Source of the DNA: Symploca sp. SIO1C2
GTDB taxonomy: Bacteria; Cyanobacteriota; Cyanobacteriia; Cyanobacteriales; Coleofasciculaceae
Direction: 5' to 3'
Length of the DNA: 64,000 bases
Assembly: GCA_010672925.1 (NCBI GenBank)
Contig: JAAHFP010000009.1
Coordinates: 76,242-140,241, forward strand
Made by a program: the position numbers and the translations under genes. This document shows positions 1-7,743 of the stretch, in pieces. Below the pieces are notes generated by a model that worked only from the letters and a program-made list of their open reading frames with translations, ran no database searches and was not told where the DNA came from. How positions within the stretch are numbered: position 1 is the stretch's first letter; each line of letters begins with the position of its first letter.

Positions 1-71
1 ACAACTCGCCAGAACGCTTGTTTGGGTGCTACTTTGCGGCAGCTTAAACAACGTCGGTAGTTGGGTTTCAT
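1..71 (-). CDS. ylxR: YlxR/RnpM family RNA-binding protein, N-terminal part (cut by window edge)
   Basis: Only the first 23 codons lie in the window. The reverse strand reads ATG at 71 and then MKPNYRRCLSCRKVAPKQAF, with the RRCxxCRK pattern that opens YlxR (DUF448) proteins. YlxR is a small RNA-binding protein usually encoded between nusA and infB. Here it follows nusA after a 54-bp gap on the same strand, which is the expected order. The rest of the gene, and probably infB, should lie to the left of the window. The call rests on a short stretch, but motif and position agree. Confidence 0.85.
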   Translation of the reverse strand, partial: MKPNYRRCLSCRKVAPKQAFWRV

Positions 72-125
72 CGTTGATTAGGTGTTAGATGGTCGGGGAA
101 TTTTATTTTCTAGCGTGATGGTTAA

Positions 126-1442
126 TTATTCTTCGTCAGTCTCATCCTCCTCCTCTTCTGAAGTAGTTGCTTGGTCTAATGATGTAACATTATCCACCTT
201 ATTTAGCTCTAATGCTTCTTCTTGGGGTTCATCCTGATCCTCCTCCTCTACTTCTGCTAGATCCGGAGAAGCTACTTGTAACTTCTCTATTTGGCGTTGT
301 TCCTCTTCGTAGTTGTACTTGGCAACATCTTTAATATCAATCTTCCAACCAGTAAGGCGGGCAGCAAGGCGAACATTCTGTCCTTCTTTGCCAATCGCTA
401 AACTCAGCTGATCCTCAGCTACCAAAATGTGAGCTTGACGATCCTCTGGATTCATCAATATAACCTGATCAACTCTTGCTGGACTGAGGGCATTGGCAAT
501 ATAAGTAGAGGGGTCAGGAGACCAGCGAATAACATCAATTTTTTCCCCTCTCAATTCATTCACCACTACTTGAATTCTGGAACCTCTAGCACCAATACAA
601 GCCCCAACGGGGTCTACATCTCGATCTAGGGTATCAACAGCAATTTTAGTTCTCGGTCCCACATGACGAGAGGGAGGATTGGCTTCCCTGGCTACTGCGA
701 CAATTCTTACTACTCCATCTTCAATTTCTGGTACTTCGTTAGCAAATAGATAAACTACTAAACCAGCAGATGCTCTAGATACTATCAATTGAGGCCCCCG
801 GTGTGGACCTTCCCGGACTTTTTTGAGAAAAACCTTAAAAGTGGCATTGATGCGATAGTTGTCGTTGGGTAGCTGCTCTCGTTTTGGTAACTCAGCTTCT
901 ACCTCTGGTTGACCAAAGCCACTGCTAAGAGCCATTATGACCGACTGTCGTTCAAACCTTAGGGCTCTCGCTTGTAAAACTGTTCCTTCTAATTCTTCAA
1001 ACTCTTCTTGAATAAGCTTACGCTGTTGATCTCGCAGTTTCTGGGAGAGCACTTGCTTTGTTTGAATCGCCGCCATCCGACCAAAATCACCTTGATCTGG
1101 TGTTACATCTAAAACGACCGAGTCACCTAGCTGTGCCTCCGATGCTACTTCCTGGACTTCTTTGAGAGAAATGTGATGGTCAGTGTTGCCAACTTCTTCA
1201 ACAATGGTTTTAGTAGATAGAACCCGGAAACCTTCTTCTTCAATATCGAGATCAACTTCAAAGTTATCGAAGTAGTCTTCATCAAAATGATGTTGATCTA
1301 GGCGTTGAGAACGACGATAACGCTCATATCCTTTTACAAGGGCTTCTCGTAGCGCTTGTTGTACGGCAGACCTAGGTAAGTTGTGACTTTGACTAATTTC
1401 TTCAATCATCTGCTTGAGCCCAGGCAAACTAACTATCGACAT
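126..1442 (-). CDS. nusA: Transcription termination/antitermination factor NusA
   Basis: NusA binds RNA polymerase and nascent RNA and controls pausing, termination and antitermination. The 438-residue product starts MSIVSLPGLKQMIEEIS, typical of the NusA N-terminal domain. It continues through an S1-like segment (about 140-210) and two KH regions; the segment with RGSRIQVVVNELRGEKIDVI and the later IGKEGQNVRLAARLTGWKID stretch are diagnostic. The tail is very acidic (EEEEDETDEE). I chose the ATG at 1442 because AAGGAG lies 9 nt before it; longer starts at 1451-1469 place the first codons inside or before that ribosome-binding site. The gene lies downstream of rimP and upstream of ylxR, as in most bacteria. 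Confidence 0.96.
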   Translation of the reverse strand: MSIVSLPGLKQMIEEISQSHNLPRSAVQQALREALVKGYERYRRSQRLDQHHFDEDYFDNFEVDLDIEEEGFRVLSTKTIVEEVGNTDHHISLKEVQEVASEAQLGDSVVLDVTPDQGDFGRMAAIQTKQVLSQKLRDQQRKLIQEEFEELEGTVLQARALRFERQSVIMALSSGFGQPEVEAELPKREQLPNDNYRINATFKVFLKKVREGPHRGPQLIVSRASAGLVVYLFANEVPEIEDGVVRIVAVAREANPPSRHVGPRTKIAVDTLDRDVDPVGACIGARGSRIQVVVNELRGEKIDVIRWSPDPSTYIANALSPARVDQVILMNPEDRQAHILVAEDQLSLAIGKEGQNVRLAARLTGWKIDIKDVAKYNYEEEQRQIEKLQVASPDLAEVEEEDQDEPQEEALELNKVDNVTSLDQATTSEEEEDETDEE

Positions 1443-1555
1443 CAGCATCATCTCCTTAATAAAATGCAAGTGAGGTTGGTTGTTGGTGGTTAGTTATTGG
1501 TCAATTGATGATGGCTAATAACCAATTACCAACAGGGCAGGAACTTTCCCCGATT

Positions 1556-2017
1556 TCAGACTTTATCGTTGAGTTTTACCCTAGTTACTAGTTGGCGGGG
1601 AATGGCGATCGCGCGGCCTTTTTGGTTAAGATAAACCCTGGTCTCATCTCGTCTAATCAACTGCCCTTGCCACTGTTTGTGACTTTCGTAGGGCTCAGAT
1701 GTTTCAATAATGACGGCAAACCCTTTGAAGGCAATAAACTCTCTGTCTGTGGTTAGTTCTCGTGTAATCCCAGGACTGGAAATTTCCAAAACATAAGCAT
1801 CTGGAATGATATTCACAGCATCTAACTCTGCTTCTAGGGCTCGACTCATCCGTTCACAGTCAGCCAAACCGGTGTCACTAGTGAGATTGCGGATATCCAC
1901 ACGCAGAACTGGTGGGCGTTTGTTAGTATAAAAAATCGCCCCGACAACCTCCAATCCCAATTTTTCAGCAACTGGGGTTGCCAAATCGAGCAGCTGTGGA
2001 ATTAGAGGATGAGTCAT
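1556..2017 (-). CDS. rimP: Ribosome maturation factor RimP
   Basis: RimP helps assemble the 30S ribosomal subunit. The 153-residue product has the usual family length. It shows an N-terminal alpha/beta domain, with the conserved stretch DCERMSRALEAELD near residue 55 and YVLEISSPGITREL near 75. The C-terminal half is SH3-like (GQLIRRDETRVYLNQKG). It is the first gene of the rimP-nusA-ylxR set. No clear Shine-Dalgarno lies just before the ATG; instead an intrinsic-terminator-like hairpin ends about 15 nt upstream. This suggests that entry into the operon is controlled by the leader. Confidence 0.95.
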   Translation of the reverse strand: MTHPLIPQLLDLATPVAEKLGLEVVGAIFYTNKRPPVLRVDIRNLTSDTGLADCERMSRALEAELDAVNIIPDAYVLEISSPGITRELTTDREFIAFKGFAVIIETSEPYESHKQWQGQLIRRDETRVYLNQKGRAIAIPRQLVTRVKLNDKV

Positions 2018-2031
2018 TGGATTAACTTCAA

Positions 2032-2055
2032 TAAAAAAAGTGGGTTCAACCCACT
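2032..2055 (-). terminator. Intrinsic terminator or attenuator just upstream of rimP
   Basis: On the minus strand AGTGGGTT and AACCCACT form a stem around a very short loop, followed at once by a run of six to seven T. This is a canonical Rho-independent terminator facing rimP, whose start codon is at 2017. It could end a small leader RNA or attenuate the operon. Confidence 0.75.
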
Positions 2056-2175
2056 ACATAGGTAATGATTGCTTCAAAAAAGTGTGACGTACTTCTAGGA
2101 GCATCTCACCACCTCCCTCTACTGAGTCGGATACTCGGTGAGCTCTACTACTAGCGGGACGCCCCACCATCAAGT
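2056..2175 (-). promoter_or_regulatory. Structured 5' leader of the rimP-nusA operon (candidate cis-regulatory RNA)
   Basis: On the minus strand several nested complementary segments are visible: CTAG (2151-2154) with CTAG (2095-2098), CTCACC with GGTGAG (2137-2142 and 2105-2110), and an inner GAGT/ACTC hairpin (2133-2136 and 2124-2127). A separate GGG/CCC hairpin lies at 2056-2065 of the 2100 block (2156-2165). A TATAGT that could serve as a -10 box lies just upstream, near 2178-2183. The leader ends at the terminator hairpin at 2032-2055. I do not recognise an established riboswitch class. Confidence 0.5.
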
Positions 2176-2228
2176 TTACTATAACGCAATTAGCTCTGTA
2201 GTGTGACTACCTTCTTATTGAAGAAGGA

Positions 2229-2337
2229 GGCTGGGGGAGCTGGGGGAGCTGGGGGAGCTGGGGGAGCTGGGGGAGCTGGGGGAGCTGGGGGAGCTGAGGG
2301 AGCTGGGGAGGCTGGGGAGGGAGGCTGGGGGAGCTGG
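2229..2337. repeat. 9-bp minisatellite, unit GGGGGAGCT
   Basis: About a dozen near-perfect copies of CTGGGGGAG in tandem, with degenerate copies at the right end. Related blocks occur at 50337-50371. Proline/serine-rich open frames across it are artefacts of the repeat. Confidence 0.95.
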
Positions 2338-2378
2338 AAAAGTTGAAGGAAAGAAGGAAGATATTGACCTATTCCCAA

Positions 2379-2429
2379 GCAACAAATGACAAACAACAAA
2401 TGACAAACAACAAACAATAAACAACAATA
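2379..2429. repeat. A-rich tandem repeat, unit related to CAAACAA
   Basis: CAACAAATGA and CAAACAA units are repeated directly before the gene that ends at 2431. The same motif family occurs near 57030-57076 and inside the coding region at 62280-62370. Confidence 0.85.
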
Positions 2430-2430
2430 A

Positions 2431-3954
2431 TTATTGCTCGACTACTTGACGGATGGCTCTCTTTTGATCTAACAGTTCCTCAAAGTCTTCATCGTTGTAT
2501 CCTAATTCCAAACTCTCAACGTAATTGACCTTGACTTCCTCAAGCAAATCTACTAATAAGGATTCAATTTCTGTTACTGTTGGCTTGTCCTGCATTTCGT
2601 TGCCAAAAACTTCTTTAAGATTTTCTAGCAATTGTTGAAATAGTTTTTCCCCCACCGGGTCTTCTTCAATTGCTAAATTAAGACCATCATAGAGGGACTG
2701 GAGAACTTCTTGAGAAATTCTTTTAGTTAGTTGATTCTGTAATTCTTCTAAACCTGGTAGTCGGCTTAGTTGTTGATAAGCTGGAGATTGGTTAATTGCC
2801 CTGTCTAAGTTGTGTTGTAGCAAAGCTTCCAGATCTGGTTTTATTTTGGGAAGAATTTGATAAACTGTGGTTTTTACGGCTATGTTGGTCAGAGCCGCTA
2901 TCTCATCAGTGTCATTGAGGTCAATATAAGGTCGTACTTCCTTTTGCATTAGCCACTTGGTCAGTTCCCCTTGGCGAATAGCTCCTTGCACTTGGTTAAT
3001 CAATAAAATAGCCACCACTTCTGTCATATCTCCAGCAATTTTGACCACAAATCCCTGACGTGCTAGCTTTTGGATGCGGCTGGAGTTCAATAATTTGGCT
3101 TGGTCTAAGCGAATCGTGACAGGAATAATCCGCAGCCAGCGCCAAAATGGTAGAAGTAGCAAGATATCATACCAGCGCCATATCATAGCATCTAGCCAAC
3201 TAACACCAACACGACGATGGCTGATAAACCAGGTACGAGCCAGAAACTCCACACCAAAAATTACAAAAAAGGGGAAATCAATGATCCCAAATAAGTCTAA
3301 AAAATCGCCATTTTCGCCAATCGGACGGAAATAGTTAGTTTCGATTAAAGGTCTAATTTCATCGTTGAAAAAATTAAGTTCTTCTAACGGATCTGTAGCT
3401 AATTTTTCTTTACTCCAGAATTGTCTAAATGCATCTTTAGATGAGTCTTGTGGGTTGGGAACGTGCTCGATCATCTTATTTTTGATTTTTTCCAAGGTTC
3501 CCGTCTTGTTAGCTATCTGAAACGGATTGGTATCAATCATATCTACGCTACGAATGCGTAAACTTTTCAGGATGGCTGCTGCTTCTGGAGATTCTAGATC
3601 TGTCAAATTATCTTGCAGTTCATCAACCTTGAGTAAATACTGCTCTGTATCTCGGTAGGGTACAATACCTTTAACCGGGTCATAAAACTTTGTGATATCA
3701 GGAATAGGGATTGGGACTGGAAAGCCTTGAGACTCTACGGGACCTATATTGAAATTAAACACCTGTATTTTGCGTTGCAGCCAGAAATCTCGCAAGGGAA
3801 TGTAGGTCAAATCAAACATTACTAGAAGCAGATTCAGCAATGCTAACATCGCCATAGCTCTTTCAAACCAAAGATTATGGCGGGTTTTGCCTTTACTCTT
3901 AGGCTTGATTGTTTTTGGGATATTTAATTGGTTGAATTTTTGCAAAGATGACAT
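2431..3954 (-). CDS. Conserved membrane protein with voltage-sensor-like segment
   Basis: A 507-residue protein of unproven function. An N-terminal hydrophobic helix (AMAMLALLNLLLVMFDLTYI, about 33-52) is followed by a soluble region. A membrane block at about 225-300 contains FPFFVIFGVEFLARTW and then RWYDILLLLPFWRWLRIIPV, with regularly spaced arginines as in S3-S4 of voltage-gated channels. The C-terminal 200 residues are helical and charged. The overall look is that of an ion-transport-related family common in cyanobacteria; no pore selectivity motif is visible, so channel activity is not claimed. The ATG at 3954 is adjacent to a decayed tnpB. Confidence 0.75.
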   Translation of the reverse strand: MSSLQKFNQLNIPKTIKPKSKGKTRHNLWFERAMAMLALLNLLLVMFDLTYIPLRDFWLQRKIQVFNFNIGPVESQGFPVPIPIPDITKFYDPVKGIVPYRDTEQYLLKVDELQDNLTDLESPEAAAILKSLRIRSVDMIDTNPFQIANKTGTLEKIKNKMIEHVPNPQDSSKDAFRQFWSKEKLATDPLEELNFFNDEIRPLIETNYFRPIGENGDFLDLFGIIDFPFFVIFGVEFLARTWFISHRRVGVSWLDAMIWRWYDILLLLPFWRWLRIIPVTIRLDQAKLLNSSRIQKLARQGFVVKIAGDMTEVVAILLINQVQGAIRQGELTKWLMQKEVRPYIDLNDTDEIAALTNIAVKTTVYQILPKIKPDLEALLQHNLDRAINQSPAYQQLSRLPGLEELQNQLTKRISQEVLQSLYDGLNLAIEEDPVGEKLFQQLLENLKEVFGNEMQDKPTVTEIESLLVDLLEEVKVNYVESLELGYNDEDFEELLDQKRAIRQVVEQ

Positions 3955-3957
3955 GAT

Positions 3958-4107
3958 TTAGTTAATATTACTTAATATCAGCTTTATTTCAGACTTAGCT
4001 TCAATTAGAGCATCATTCCAAACTACCCGTACATAACCAAACAACTGAGCTAAGTTCTGTCGCTGTTGGTCTGCTGGATAGAACCTATACTGATATCTAG
4101 CTTTTAT
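3958..4107 (-). pseudogene. tnpB: Truncated TnpB remnant (IS200/IS605)
   Basis: The reverse strand encodes KARYQYRFYPADQQRQNLAQ, then LFGYVRVVWNDALIEA, the standard TnpB N-terminus, then runs into stop TAA at 3958-3960 after about 49 codons. The first usable codon is ATA, and an in-frame TAA lies just upstream at 4111-4113, so there is no start. The RuvC and zinc-finger parts are missing. It lies head-to-head with the intact tnpA at 4158, the arrangement of IS605-type elements. Confidence 0.85.
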
Positions 4108-4157
4108 GGTTTACGCTAGAGTTGGTCAACGAACTCATTATACTGGGTCTACACTGA

Positions 4158-4559
4158 ATGACAACAGAATTACGAAAGGAGAGGCATAGCATTTCAGATC
4201 TAAAGATACACTTGGTCTGCGTAACCAAGGACCGTAGACCTATTTTCACGTCTGAAAGCTTAGCATTGATTGAAAAATCATTTACAGAAGTAGCTAGGAA
4301 AATGAATTTTAAGATTATTGAATTTAATGGAGAGGTTGACCATGTTCATGCCTTAATTGAATTCCCCCCAAAACTCTCCGTTTCACAAATGGTTAATGCA
4401 TTAAAGGGAGTATCCAGTCGTCGCTATGGTAAAGCAGGATACCCAAAACCTTATGGAAAAGATGCTTTATGGAGTCCTAGCTACTTCACTTCCAGTGTAG
4501 GTGGCGCACCACTTGAAGTATTGAAGCGTTATCTTCAGGAACAAGAAAAGCCGTCCTAG
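4158..4559 (+). CDS. tnpA: IS200/IS605 family transposase TnpA (Y1 HUH)
   Basis: Single-strand transposase that cuts and joins element ends through a tyrosine-DNA link. The 133-residue length is normal. The HUH metal-binding motif is seen as DHVHALIEF (about 61-69). The catalytic tyrosine is probably in RYLQEQEK near the C-terminus (about 124-130). The protein therefore looks intact, while its partner tnpB on the other strand is reduced to a fragment. A short hairpin (GAGTT/AACTC) lies in the region between the two genes. Confidence 0.92.
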   Translation: MTTELRKERHSISDLKIHLVCVTKDRRPIFTSESLALIEKSFTEVARKMNFKIIEFNGEVDHVHALIEFPPKLSVSQMVNALKGVSSRRYGKAGYPKPYGKDALWSPSYFTSSVGGAPLEVLKRYLQEQEKPS

Positions 4560-4882
4560 TTCACGTAACGTTGCCGCAGTGTTGGACGACTTTTGACTCA
4601 ACAAACTTCCCTTCTACTTTCAACCGGGAATTCCTAATAGACTATTGACCATTTTTTGAATTCAAAATTCAAAATGCAAAATTCAAAATGTAGGAAAAGA
4701 TAATTTTGAATTGATTAATTCTGGGTACAAGCCCCACCAAAATCTTTGATTTGGTGGTCTTCAATTATGAATTGATAATTTTGTTTGCGTAGCATGGTGA
4801 GCAAGGCGTTAGCGTAGCGGGACGGAGTCCGGCAAATTTTGAATTGTTTTGACTTATTACTTATTAATTAAGCAAGCCCTAG
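4560..4882. other. Intergenic region with degenerate repeats
   Basis: No gene seen. It holds AAAATTCAAAATG direct repeats (about 4660-4695), a GCGTAGC-rich repeat common in cyanobacteria (about 4788-4830), and at 4871-4880 a solo AGCAAGCCCT end. That end matches the inverted repeats of the small elements at 38101 and 54786. Confidence 0.6.
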
Positions 4883-5686
4883 CTATAGCCTAGCATCCAC
4901 AATCAGATAAGCATTACGAAAATAGGGAAATTGGGTAAGGAATTGCCACAGTAATCGCAAGTGGAAAGTCCAACGTTCAGGATATAACTGATACAGAGAA
5001 TCAACATTGACTATTTGCAATCCCATAGCTGCTAAGTCTTTTTCATTTTTGACAAACCATTTATGGGGTGATCCTATTTTAATCGTCACCTTGCGAAATA
5101 ATTTACCAAAATTGCCCATAAGATCTACCACAAAGCTTGCACCTAGAAATCGAGATTGCATTTGAGTTACTAATTGCTGTACTTGATTTTCTTCAAGGTA
5201 CATTAGTAAGCCTTCTGCTATGAATAGGATATTTTCTGGTGCAACATAAGGGACAGCATTCATCCAGTCAAAATCCATCACTGAAGCACTAATAAATTGG
5301 TGCTGCTCTGTTTCTGTGTCCAGCTGACGGCGTAAGTCAGTGACCTCAGGTAAATCCAGATCTAGCCAATATTTAACATCTTGTCCAATGCGGTGAAAGC
5401 GAGTAGACAATCCTGAGCCCAATTCCACTACGACAGGATCAGGATGATTAGCAATATGATGGGATGTAATTCGGTCATAATGATAAGCCCGGGTAGACCA
5501 ACTAATTTGAGCTAAGTCATTATAAACTGCCTCCATATCTTCATCCATAGGCAAAAGTTTTTGCCATTCCGCAGCCAAGGGATCTTGGAAAAGAGGATGA
5601 GGACGAGCTTGCTCATCTGCTCTGGTTTTCATGGTATAGAGCATAGTGCGAGGTACACCGGTGAGTTTTGTTGTGATTTGAGACAT
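4883..5686 (-). CDS. SAM-dependent methyltransferase, leucine carboxyl methyltransferase (LCM) family
   Basis: Class I methyltransferase of 267 residues. The SAM-binding motif is VVVELGSGLSTRFHRIG (about 85-101), followed by the acidic WLDLDLPEV segment and ENILFIAEGLLMYLEE (about 150-165), characteristic of the LCM/TcmP/PpmA-type group. Family members methylate carboxyl or hydroxyl groups. It is the last gene of the PKS/NRPS set, same strand, 161 bp after the C-PCP gene across a tandem repeat. A role as O-methylating tailoring enzyme is inferred from this position. It could also be an unrelated neighbour. Confidence 0.85.
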   Translation of the reverse strand: MSQITTKLTGVPRTMLYTMKTRADEQARPHPLFQDPLAAEWQKLLPMDEDMEAVYNDLAQISWSTRAYHYDRITSHHIANHPDPVVVELGSGLSTRFHRIGQDVKYWLDLDLPEVTDLRRQLDTETEQHQFISASVMDFDWMNAVPYVAPENILFIAEGLLMYLEENQVQQLVTQMQSRFLGASFVVDLMGNFGKLFRKVTIKIGSPHKWFVKNEKDLAAMGLQIVNVDSLYQLYPERWTFHLRLLWQFLTQFPYFRNAYLIVDARL

Positions 5687-5717
5687 GGAGTTTAAGAGAT
5701 TGAGTGATCAGTATATA

Positions 5718-5832
5718 ATTGGGAATTGGGAATTGGGAATTGGGAATTGGGAATGAAGAATGGAGAATGAAGAATGGAGAATGAAGAATGGAGAATTGGG
5801 AATTGGGAATTGGGAATTGGGAATTGGGAATT
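5718..5832. repeat. Tandem repeat of GGGAATT and GAATGAAGAATGGA units
   Basis: Blocks of GGGAATTGGGAATT flank a central GAATGGAGAATGAA array. There are no spacers, so this is not a CRISPR. It separates the methyltransferase from the upstream NRPS gene. Confidence 0.92.
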
Positions 5833-5847
5833 GATTCAATCTAAAAT

Positions 5848-7743
5848 CTAAAATTGTTTCTCAAGAGTAGTTAGCGATCGCTCTTGACTGAGGATAGCAG
5901 CTAGTTGTTCAATAGTAGGAAATTGGAACAGGGTTGATAAGGGTAGAGATTGACCAAATCCCTGTTCAATTTTGTTCATCAATTGAACTGACATCAAGGA
6001 ATGTCCCCCTAAGGCAAAGAAGTTATCATAGATGCCTATCTGCGATACCTCTAGTACTTCCTGCCAAATTTGAGCCATTTGATGCTCTAACTCATTCCTG
6101 GGTTTTACCTTTCCTGGAGCTGATAACAGAACTGTTTCTATCTCTGCTGTTTCTAATTGATGCAGATATTGCTCTGTTAGATATGCTGTTTGGTTTTTGT
6201 ATCCATCCATAATTTTATGTTGTTCTGTTGCCTTTATTAAGGGTAGTTGTGATAGTTTTTGTTGGGGATTAGCGACAATAGCTTCTAGCAAGGTTTGGAA
6301 ATTACCCGCCATGCTGACGATAGTCTCACGCTCAAATAAGTCAGTGTTATATCTCAAAAAGCCACCCAGACATGAGCCAATCGGTATCATGTCTAAGGAA
6401 AGATCAAATGGACTTTCCTTAATTGGTATTTCGTAAGGCTCTACCTTGATTCCATGCCAATCAGATGAGCAACCAAGTTCACCGGATAGTAGTTTTTGCC
6501 ATTGCTCTATTTTGTGTAAGACAAACAAAACTTGAAAAATTGGAGAACGGCTTGGATCCCTTTCTGGTAGTAATTTACCTACTAGTAGGGCAAAGGGATA
6601 ACCTTGATGATCTAGTGCTCCTAGTACGGTTTGACGTACTTGGACTAGGAACTCCTGAAAACTGAGATCATCTGACAACTTGGCTCGCATGACAACTGGC
6701 TCAACAAAGTAGCCTACAATTGGAGCAAACTCCGGACAACTTCTGCCGGAGGTGGGAGAACCAACCAAGATCTCTTCTTGAGCTGTGTAACGATACAAGA
6801 GTACTTGAAAAGCTGCGAGAAGGGTCGTGTGGAGCGTTGATTTTTCCTTTCGGGTTATTTCCTTAAGTTGCTCACTCAGCTTTTCAGATAATTGGAAAAA
6901 ATAAGCATCACCATTATAGGTTTGTATCGTTGGTCGTGGTCGGTCAGTGGGCAAATTCAATACAGGCAACTTTCCCGCTAGCTGTTGTTGCCAGTAGTTC
7001 CAAAGACGTCTTCCTTCAGTCCCTTCCAACATATCTTTTTGCCAAGCAACATAATCTTGATAGGAGTGCTTGAGAGGGGTAAGGGATAACTCAGCATCAG
7101 TTGTTTGTGCCTGATAGAGTTTGGGCAACTCTTGAAAAATTAGGTTTAATGACCACCCATCAACAGCAATGTGATGTATTGTCAGTAAGAGGATATGCTC
7201 CTGCTCAGAACGAGTGAACCACCTAATCCGCATTACTGCTTCTCTTTCAAGGTCAAAGGGATGCTGATGAGCTTCAACTAATCTCTTGTCTAATTCATCT
7301 TGACTCCAGGTGGTAGCATCAATCTGCAAAAAATCTAATTCTTGATGTTCCTGTACCAGTTGAATTGGTTTTTGACCTCGCTGAGTAAAAGTGCTATGCA
7401 ATATAGGATGGCGTTTTCTTAGTGCTTGAAAAGCCTGACGCCAATGTCCCACATTAACCTGGGAGCGAATGTGGGTAGTCATAGAGACATTGTAAACACA
7501 GCTCTTTGGTGCTAATTTCCACAAAAACCACATTGCCTGCTGACCATAGGATAGGGGATAGACATGGAGCAACTCAGGCTGAGTGTTGAGCAATTTTAAT
7601 ACTTCAGTTTTGTGCTGTTTTAGCTGAGATAAAACTAACTGAGTTGACTCTTGGTTAGGAGCACGATAGCCTATCTTTTCTCCATTACTCCATAACTGCC
7701 AACCTTGGATTGTTAAATCTTGTACAAATTCAACGATATTCAT
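5848..7743 (-). CDS. NRPS protein: TubC docking - condensation - PCP (no adenylation, no thioesterase)
   Basis: A 631-residue protein. Residues 1-55 look like a TubC-type N-terminal docking domain. A condensation domain (about 58-490) has an intact HHIAVDGWS motif (H190, H191, D195). A PCP carries DNFFALGGHS with the phosphopantetheine serine at about 582. No adenylation domain lies between C and PCP, and no thioesterase or reductase follows. The start ATG overlaps the TGA of the preceding gene (ATGA), so translation is coupled. As the last synthase it must either receive an aminoacyl group loaded in trans on its PCP or release the chain by an unusual route. Confidence 0.93.
   Translation of the reverse strand: MNIVEFVQDLTIQGWQLWSNGEKIGYRAPNQESTQLVLSQLKQHKTEVLKLLNTQPELLHVYPLSYGQQAMWFLWKLAPKSCVYNVSMTTHIRSQVNVGHWRQAFQALRKRHPILHSTFTQRGQKPIQLVQEHQELDFLQIDATTWSQDELDKRLVEAHQHPFDLEREAVMRIRWFTRSEQEHILLLTIHHIAVDGWSLNLIFQELPKLYQAQTTDAELSLTPLKHSYQDYVAWQKDMLEGTEGRRLWNYWQQQLAGKLPVLNLPTDRPRPTIQTYNGDAYFFQLSEKLSEQLKEITRKEKSTLHTTLLAAFQVLLYRYTAQEEILVGSPTSGRSCPEFAPIVGYFVEPVVMRAKLSDDLSFQEFLVQVRQTVLGALDHQGYPFALLVGKLLPERDPSRSPIFQVLFVLHKIEQWQKLLSGELGCSSDWHGIKVEPYEIPIKESPFDLSLDMIPIGSCLGGFLRYNTDLFERETIVSMAGNFQTLLEAIVANPQQKLSQLPLIKATEQHKIMDGYKNQTAYLTEQYLHQLETAEIETVLLSAPGKVKPRNELEHQMAQIWQEVLEVSQIGIYDNFFALGGHSLMSVQLMNKIEQGFGQSLPLSTLFQFPTIEQLAAILSQERSLTTLEKQF

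Noticed and set aside
2039..2055. GGGTTCAACCC looks like a tRNA T-arm
   Set aside because: No acceptor, D or anticodon arms fit around it; the T-run makes it a terminator hairpin.
2190..2427. Two overlapping minus-strand frames rich in Pro-Ala and Ser-Pro
   Set aside because: They are translations of the 9-bp GGGGGAGCT repeat in different frames and have no other gene features.
5718..5832. Regular repeats suggesting CRISPR
   Set aside because: Units are contiguous with no spacers and no cas genes are nearby.
5848..6000. Possible thioesterase at the end of the C-PCP protein
   Set aside because: Only about 49 residues follow the PCP serine and no GxSxG hydrolase fold fits.
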